From Chlorobiales bacterium (GTDB lineage Bacteria > Bacteroidota > Chlorobiia > Chlorobiales > Chlorobiaceae): DNA of 6,455 nt. Positions within the stretch are counted from its first letter, which is position 1. Each line of letters opens with the position of its first letter. The notes beneath the pieces were generated by a model. It was not told the origin of the DNA, did no database searches, and was given only the letters and a program-made list of their open reading frames with translations. This document shows, piece by piece, positions 4,227-6,455 of the stretch. The stretch covers positions 1 to 6,455 of the forward strand of contig JAKSDC010000139.1 of assembly GCA_022360275.1 (NCBI GenBank), written 5' to 3'. Both the position numbers and the translations under genes were made by a program.

Positions 4227-6023
4227 TTACCGAAGACTATCCACAGGCATTTTTTCAAGCTGTTTACGTGCCTCGGTCAGCCCCCGATCGGCAGCCTTGC
4301 GGTACCATATGACTGCTTTTTTTTGATTTTTTTCTACGCCACGTCCTTCAGCGTATATGTTGCCAAGTTGATACTGGGCTTGGGGGTGGTCCTGTTCAGC
4401 CGCAACAAGAAACCATTTACGTGCAAGCCAGCTGTTTTTCGGCGCCTTATTTCCCTCCTGGAACATGAAGCCCAATTGCAGCGCGGCTTCACTGTTTCCC
4501 ATTGCCGCTGCTTTCTTGTACCATGAGCGGGCATCAGCATTGCTTTGTTTTCCACCTCGTCCTTCTATTATCATGCCGGCAAGTTTGAATGCGGCTTCAG
4601 TGTTGCCCATTTCAGCAGCCTTCTGATACCATGAGCGGGCATTAGTGTCATTCTGTTCACCTTCACGGCCCTCTGCATACATATCGGCAAGCTTCAGTGC
4701 CGCGACGTTGTCGCCCATCTGTGCAGCAGTGTAATACTGCGATCGACCTACGGAGCTGTTTTGCGGGGTACCATGAATTTCCGGTATCGTATCGGTGCCC
4801 GTCGACACAACGGTTTCGTTGTTTTTCTGAGGAACACCAGGGTGTTCCAGTCGATTTACGGTGGCAGCATTCTCTGATGCAAGGCTTTCGTTCGGCATTT
4901 CATCAAGTTTTGTCCGCCCTTCAGAGTCGCTTTCATCGATAGGCTCACGCGGCTGCCGGACGATCGAATCATTTTTTTCTGATTGTGTCGTGTCTTTTGC
5001 AATAGCGGCTGCAAGCTGCTGTTGAGCTTTTAGATAGCCGTTGTCGGCAGCCATCCGGTAATAACGGTTGGCTTCGGCATCGTTTTTGATGACGCCACGT
5101 CCCTCGTTGTACATTTCAGCCAGTTTAAACTGTGCTTCTGCCACTCCCTGTTGAGCGGACAGCATGTATAGTCTGGCAGCCCCGATGTAGTTTTTTTTCA
5201 CATCCTTTCCTTCATTGAATAGATCAGCAAGTTTTAATTGTGCCTGAGCATTGCCTTTCTCGGCTGCAACACCCAACCATTTAGCTGCTTCGGAGCCATT
5301 TGGTTTGACGCCCATACCGGTAGAGTAAAGAAGCCCGAGGTTCAGGGCTGCATTTGGGTCTCCTTGTTCTGCTGCCAGCCGGTACCATTTTGCGGCAGTC
5401 GTATAGTTCTGCTCAAGTCCCTGGCCGTTGGCATACATGAAACCAAGATTGAACTGTGCCATCGGGTGTTGCTTTTCTGCCGCAAGCTGAAATAATCGGG
5501 CCGCTTCCTTGTAGTTTTTTTCAACCCCCCGACCTGAATGATACATTGAGCCGAGAATAAATTGAGCTCTTGTATGACTACGGTCGGCAGCCATCCTGAA
5601 CCATTTAACCGCTTCAGCGAGGTCCTGCTTAACACCTTGGTTTGAGAGATAGATCAATCCAAGATTACTCTGTGCCATAGCATATCCCTGAACTGCGGCC
5701 ATGTGAAACCATTTGGCGGCTTCTTTGTAATTTTTCTCGACACCGTTTCCGTTAGCATAGATTTGCCCAAGATTATTCTGAGCGATCATGTTTCCCTGTT
5801 TTGCCGCAAGGGTGTACCATTTGATAGCTTTGGCATAATTCTGTTCGACACCCTGGCCATTGGCATAGAGGTATCCCAGGTTTACCTGATAGTGCTCGTT
5901 GCCTTTTCTGGCCTCTGACAGGATTGTTTTGAATTCCTGTGTTTTCTCAATAGGGGATTGAGCAAACAGCGATGTAGCAAGGGTGAGCACAAGGAACGCA
6001 GAGGCTATGTTTTTTTTCAGCAT
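4227..6023 (-). CDS. Exported Sel1-repeat protein (12 repeats, split 8 + 4)
   Basis: 598 residues. A Sec signal peptide (1-21: MLKKN, hydrophobic core, SLFA then Q) sends it to the periplasm or beyond. Twelve full 36-residue Sel1-like repeats follow, each near the pattern G-x-x-x-A-Q-x-x-L-G-x-x-Y-x-x-G-x-G-V-x-x-N-x-x-x-A-x-x-W-x-x-x-A-A. Repeats 1-8 span residues 41-328 and repeats 9-12 span 437-580, with a half-repeat at the C-terminus. Between the blocks lies a Ser/Thr/Asn/Glu-rich linker, residues 329-436. Sel1 repeats stack as an alpha-alpha solenoid used for protein binding; in bacteria they commonly act as scaffolds in envelope processes, but no specific partner can be named. No enzyme domain is present. 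AAGGA five bases before ATG 6023 supports the start. A run of eight A residues sits at codons 3-5. An inverted repeat lies about 43 bases upstream. Confidence 0.93.
   Translation of the reverse strand: MLKKNIASAFLVLTLATSLFAQSPIEKTQEFKTILSEARKGNEHYQVNLGYLYANGQGVEQNYAKAIKWYTLAAKQGNMIAQNNLGQIYANGNGVEKNYKEAAKWFHMAAVQGYAMAQSNLGLIYLSNQGVKQDLAEAVKWFRMAADRSHTRAQFILGSMYHSGRGVEKNYKEAARLFQLAAEKQHPMAQFNLGFMYANGQGLEQNYTTAAKWYRLAAEQGDPNAALNLGLLYSTGMGVKPNGSEAAKWLGVAAEKGNAQAQLKLADLFNEGKDVKKNYIGAARLYMLSAQQGVAEAQFKLAEMYNEGRGVIKNDAEANRYYRMAADNGYLKAQQQLAAAIAKDTTQSEKNDSIVRQPREPIDESDSEGRTKLDEMPNESLASENAATVNRLEHPGVPQKNNETVVSTGTDTIPEIHGTPQNSSVGRSQYYTAAQMGDNVAALKLADMYAEGREGEQNDTNARSWYQKAAEMGNTEAAFKLAGMIIEGRGGKQSNADARSWYKKAAAMGNSEAALQLGFMFQEGNKAPKNSWLARKWFLVAAEQDHPQAQYQLGNIYAEGRGVEKNQKKAVIWYRKAADRGLTEARKQLEKMPVDSLR
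4284..4715 (-). repeat. Four tandem 108-bp units coding Sel1 repeats 9-12
   Basis: Four in-phase 108-base units encoding residues 437-580 of the Sel1 protein. Units 9 and 10 are most alike at protein level, both containing NDA/DARSWY-KAA-like blocks (NDTNARSWYQKAA and SNADARSWYKKAA), suggesting a relatively recent duplication of that unit. Confidence 0.75.
5040..5903 (-). repeat. Eight tandem 108-bp units coding Sel1 repeats 1-8
   Basis: Eight in-phase 108-base units encoding residues 41-328. Units 2, 4 and 5 share the blocks GVEKNYKEAA or GLEQNYTTAA. Units 6-8 are more divergent (unit 7 has KDVKKN in place of GxGV). No unit contains a frameshift or stop. Confidence 0.75.
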
Positions 6024-6065
6024 GTTTTTCCTTTTTGCCGGGACAGTTAGGGTTTCAGTTGCTCT

Positions 6066-6093
6066 GCATAATTAGATAATAAATCAATTATGC
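6066..6093. promoter_or_regulatory. AT-rich inverted repeat upstream of the Sel1 gene, operator-like
   Basis: GCATAATT (6066-6073) is mirrored perfectly by AATTATGC (6086-6093) around a 12-base spacer. Equivalent points in the two arms are 20 bases apart, about two helical turns, as expected for a dimeric regulator on one DNA face. It ends 43 bases before ATG 6023. One arm contains CATAAT (minus strand), a five-of-six -10 match lying 19 bases from a perfect TTGACA at 6117-6112; the spacer is longer than ideal. A protein-binding site overlapping the Sel1 promoter is the inference; which protein is unknown. Confidence 0.45.
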
Positions 6094-6111
6094 GTAACAG
6101 AGACAAACCCA

Positions 6112-6117
6112 TGTCAA
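6112..6117 (-). promoter_or_regulatory. Candidate -35 element of the Sel1 gene
   Basis: A perfect TTGACA on the minus strand. The nearest good -10, CATAAT at 6092-6087, is 19 bases away. This is longer than the usual 16-18, so the promoter may need an activator or may use another -10. Confidence 0.35.
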
Positions 6118-6455
6118 AACCCCGTTATTTTGCTGCACCTCAAAGAGCTGGGCGGAACAGTAGCCGTACTATGGGTTGTTGCATAAGGATAAAAGCCATG
6201 TGACACTGTATAACAGTTCAGGGTTGGAATGGCTGCTATATTCGCAAATACATAGGTATTCTTATATAGCTTGACGGTTAAGCGGAGGGATGTAAGAATA
6301 ATTTTTACAATGAGTTGAGGGAATAGAGGAATGATCAGCGTTCTTTCTTGTCGAGATGTTTTTGTTTTTTTGCAGTATTTTTCGTTCCTTGTCGCAACGA
6401 AAAGGAGTATCTGAAGTTAGGGCAGTTTATGTGTAAAACAAAAGCATTCTAATCA
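6118..6455. other. No convincing gene up to the window's right edge
   Basis: About 340 AT-rich bases with stops in all frames. Only tiny frames exist, such as 27 codons from ATG 6331 (after AGAGGA) and a 19-codon minus-strand frame. Visible elements are a 13-base dyad ACTGT-ATA-ACAGT at 6205-6217, a TTGACG with TAAGAA 16 bases downstream near 6274-6301 that could be a plus-strand promoter, and an AAGGAG followed by no usable frame. It may be the control region of a gene beyond the edge, or could encode a small RNA. Confidence 0.5.

Noticed and set aside
6331..6414. 27-codon frame with upstream AGAGGA near the right edge
   Set aside because: Too short, with no family-like sequence and a weak ribosome site. 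It could be a leader peptide but nothing supports it.

Overview
The window looks like bacterial chromosome, most plausibly from a green sulfur bacterium (Chlorobi) or a relative in the Bacteroidota/Chlorobiota. That placement is inferred from the mix of families (FISUMP-domain envelope proteins, a Sel1-repeat protein, a tiny winged-helix protein ending in SPKRCYWEP) and not from any marker gene. No rRNA, tRNA, CRISPR array, transposase or phage gene is visible.

Layout. The left edge (2-232, +) holds the last 76 codons of an unrecognised gene, followed by a class I SAM-dependent methyltransferase (295-897, +) and a small acidic unknown protein (1038-1319, +). A 59-residue winged-helix protein (1474-1653, -) diverges from a FISUMP-domain lipoprotein (1778-2512, +). 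A second FISUMP gene (2664-3251, -) faces the first tail to tail and lacks any export signal. Next comes a two-gene minus-strand unit behind a good sigma-70-type promoter (4080-4107). It encodes a 51-residue single-pass membrane protein (3891-4046), whose stop overlaps by ATGA the start of a 122-residue four-helix membrane protein (3526-3894) built from two copies of one two-helix unit. The longest gene (4227-6023, -) encodes an exported Sel1-repeat protein with twelve 36-residue repeats split 8 + 4 by a disordered-looking linker. A 28-bp AT-rich inverted repeat lies just upstream of it. The last 340 bases or so (6118-6455) hold no convincing gene.

How they fit together. Four or five of the nine genes are predicted to be in or beyond the inner membrane: the FISUMP lipoprotein, the Sel1 protein, the two-gene membrane unit, and possibly the second FISUMP protein. 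This reads as a patch of accessory cell-envelope genes, not a pathway. The tightest functional link the sequence supports is translational coupling in the two-gene membrane unit. The winged-helix gene next to and divergent from the FISUMP lipoprotein is a candidate regulator of it, by position only. No defence, mobile or biosynthetic system is evident. The most unusual items are the coupled 51-aa/duplicated 4-TM pair, the signal-less FISUMP paralogue, and the dyad upstream of the Sel1 gene.
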